Shown: positions 5,467-7,280 of the stretch, piece by piece
Layout: each line of letters opens with the position of its first letter
Numbering within the stretch: position 1 is the stretch's first letter
Assembly: GCA_943913835.1 (NCBI GenBank)
Contig: CALTZU010000166.1
Coordinates: forward strand, 1-7,280
Length of the DNA: 7,280 nucleotides
Source of the DNA: an uncultured Rheinheimera sp.
GTDB taxonomy: Bacteria > Pseudomonadota > Gammaproteobacteria > Enterobacterales > Alteromonadaceae
Direction of reading: 5' to 3'
Notes under the pieces: generated by a model
The model's input: only the letters and a program-made list of their open reading frames with translations
Databases searched by the model: none
Told to the model about the DNA's origin: nothing
Translations under genes and position numbers: made by a program

Positions 5467-7280
5467 ATGTTTGGAAAACTTTTCGCCAAATTAATTGGTA
5501 GCCGTAACGATCGTTATTTAAAGAAATTGAAAAAAACGGTTGATCTGATTAATAGCTTAGAACCCGCTTTTGTTGCCTTATCTGATGAAGAACTCAAATT
5601 AAAAACTGCCGAATTTAAGCAACGTTTTGCCGATGGCGCTACGCTGGACGATTTATTGCCAGAAGCTTTTGCAACAGTGCGTGAAGCCAGTAAACGTATT
5701 TTCAAAATGCGTCACTTTGATGTACAACTGATCGGCGGTATTGTGCTGCACCAGGGCAAAATTTCAGAGATGCGCACAGGTGAAGGTAAAACTTTAACCG
5801 CAACTTTGCCTGCCTACCTAAATGCGTTAAGTGGCCAGGCTGTACACGTGATCACAGTGAACGATTACTTAGCCCGTCGTGATGCACAAACCAACGCGCC
5901 TTTGTTTGACTTTTTAGGTCTGACAGTAGGTGTGAACGTGCCGGGGATGGGACATTTAGACAAGCAAGCCGCTTACAATGCAGATATCACCTACGGTACC
6001 AACAACGAATTTGGTTTTGACTATCTGCGTGACAACATGGCATTTTCGGCGATTGAGCGTGTGCAACGTCACTTAGCTTATGCCATCATCGATGAAGTGG
6101 ATTCTATTTTAATAGATGAAGCCCGTACTCCGTTGATTATTTCAGGTCAGGCGGAAGACAGCTCTGAGCTGTATCGCGTGATCAATACCGTAGTGCCTCA
6201 ATTGGTTAAGCAGGAGAAAGAAGACGAAGAAGGCGCTATGGGTGATGGTCACTTCACCATAGACGAAAAAGCTAAACAAATTTATCTGACTGAACGTGGT
6301 CAGATCCGCGTTGAAGAAATTCTGCAGGAACTGGGTTTAATTCAGCCTGGTGACTCGTTGTTCTCTGCCGCCAATATCACACTACTGCACCATACTTATG
6401 CCGCCTTACGTGCGCACAACCTGTTTAAGAAAGACGTTGACTATGTAATCAAAGACAACGAAATCGTGATAGTCGATGAACACACAGGCCGTACTATGGA
6501 AGGCCGTCGCTGGTCTGAAGGTTTACACCAGGCTATTGAAGCAAAAGAAGGTGTTCGTATTAACCACGAAAACCAGACTTTAGCTTCTATCACCTTCCAA
6601 AATCTGTTCCGCTTGTATGACAAACTGGCAGGCATGACAGGTACTGCTGATACTGAAGCTTTTGAATTCCAGTCTATTTACGGCTTGGAAACCATCGTCA
6701 TTCCGACCAACAGACCTATGGTTCGTAAAGATATGTCCGATCTGGTTTATTTGACGGTAGAGGAGAAGTATCAGGCTATTATCAAAGATATTGAAGAAAA
6801 CCGTGCACTGAAACGGCCTATTTTGGTTGGTACTGCCTCTATTGAGAGTTCTGAATATCTGTCTAAATTGCTGCATGAAGCAAAAATCCCGCATCAGGTA
6901 TTAAATGCCAAGTTCCACGCCAACGAAGCACAAATTATTGCTCAGGCCGGCCAACCTGGCACTGTGACTATTGCCACCAACATGGCAGGTCGTGGTACAG
7001 ATATAGTACTGGGTGGTAACTTACAGGCTGAATTGGCTGCTTTAGGCGCTGATGCCAGCGAAGAGCAAGTTGCCAAAGTAAAAGCAGAATGGCAACAACG
7101 TCATGACGCTGTTATTGAGTGTGGTGGTTTACACATCATAGGTACCGAACGTCATGAATCACGCCGTATCGATAACCAGCTGCGTGGTCGTTCAGGTCGT
7201 CAGGGTGACCCTGGTTCTTCTCGTTTCTATCTGTCTTTAGACGATGCCTTAATGCGTATTTTTGCTTCAGACCGTATGGC
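5467..7280 (+). CDS. secA: Preprotein translocase ATPase SecA, 5' part (3' end outside window)
   Basis: SecA is the ATPase motor that pushes unfolded preproteins through SecYEG. The frame is open from the ATG at 5467 to the window end, giving 604 complete codons plus two bases, about two thirds of the usual 900 residues. Walker A MRTGEGKT is at 102-109 and Walker B IIDEVD at 207-212, at the E. coli numbers. The preprotein cross-linking domain spans about 220-370, and MTGTA is at 390-394. The NBD2 motif TNMAGRGTD is at 504-512 and the helicase motif VI region QLRGRSGRQGD at 571-581. The scaffold, wing and C-terminal zinc-binding tail are beyond the window. The N-terminus MFGKLFAKLIGSRNDR matches the membrane-binding start of SecA and fixes the start codon. 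The ribosome binding site is poor: the nearest purine-rich stretch, AAGAAGTGG (5448-5456), lies 10 nt before the ATG. No secM gene precedes it. Confidence 0.98.
   Translation, partial: MFGKLFAKLIGSRNDRYLKKLKKTVDLINSLEPAFVALSDEELKLKTAEFKQRFADGATLDDLLPEAFATVREASKRIFKMRHFDVQLIGGIVLHQGKISEMRTGEGKTLTATLPAYLNALSGQAVHVITVNDYLARRDAQTNAPLFDFLGLTVGVNVPGMGHLDKQAAYNADITYGTNNEFGFDYLRDNMAFSAIERVQRHLAYAIIDEVDSILIDEARTPLIISGQAEDSSELYRVINTVVPQLVKQEKEDEEGAMGDGHFTIDEKAKQIYLTERGQIRVEEILQELGLIQPGDSLFSAANITLLHHTYAALRAHNLFKKDVDYVIKDNEIVIVDEHTGRTMEGRRWSEGLHQAIEAKEGVRINHENQTLASITFQNLFRLYDKLAGMTGTADTEAFEFQSIYGLETIVIPTNRPMVRKDMSDLVYLTVEEKYQAIIKDIEENRALKRPILVGTASIESSEYLSKLLHEAKIPHQVLNAKFHANEAQIIAQAGQPGTVTIATNMAGRGTDIVLGGNLQAELAALGADASEEQVAKVKAEWQQRHDAVIECGGLHIIGTERHESRRIDNQLRGRSGRQGDPGSSRFYLSLDDALMRIFASDRM

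Noticed and set aside
1..7280. Mobile elements, CRISPR arrays, tRNA/rRNA genes or a new defence or biosynthetic system
   Set aside because: Conserved housekeeping genes in their familiar order fill the window, all intact apart from the edges. I saw no repeats, integrase or transposase motifs, or tRNA-like folds.

Overview
The window is a stretch of core chromosome from a gammaproteobacterium: the distal end of the division and cell wall (dcw) cluster running into secA. Reading left to right it holds the 3' part of ftsQ, then ftsA, ftsZ and lpxC on the + strand. A small dciA-type gene (DUF721) follows on the - strand, then an M23 peptidoglycan peptidase gene and the first two thirds of secA on the + strand. 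FtsA, FtsZ, LpxC and SecA can be aligned from memory with the E. coli proteins, with key catalytic residues at the same numbers in LpxC and SecA. A DciA-type helicase operator, and no secM between lpxC and secA, argue against Enterobacterales. They fit a marine or freshwater lineage near Alteromonadales/Chromatiales (a Rheinheimera-like organism is my guess from overall character, not a proven assignment).

The genes are tightly packed. ftsQ and ftsA overlap by 23 nt, ftsA and ftsZ are 37 nt apart, and lpxC and dciA converge so that one TTAA carries both stop codons. dciA and the peptidase gene diverge across 29 nt, and 58 nt separate the peptidase from secA. The only intergenic space above 100 nt is between ftsZ and lpxC (2976-3079). 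It holds a good sigma70-type promoter, an 18-bp dyad inside the promoter spacer, and a second perfect inverted repeat that could fold the lpxC ribosome binding site into a stem. No gene-free stretch exceeds 300 bases.

Functionally, FtsQ, FtsA and FtsZ build the septal ring: FtsZ polymerises, FtsA anchors it to the membrane, and FtsQ links the ring to the FtsB/FtsL and septal synthase layer. LpxC commits UDP-acyl-GlcNAc to lipid A. The M23 enzyme probably cleaves peptidoglycan cross-links in the periplasm, DciA acts on the replicative helicase, and SecA drives protein export. The region therefore groups division, envelope growth, helicase loading and secretion.

I found no mobile element, CRISPR array, tRNA, rRNA, pseudogene or new multi-gene system. 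The points worth a second look are regulatory: the lpxC promoter and leader structures, and the hairpin with a poor ribosome binding site before secA. The peptidase gene occupying the secM position is also of note.
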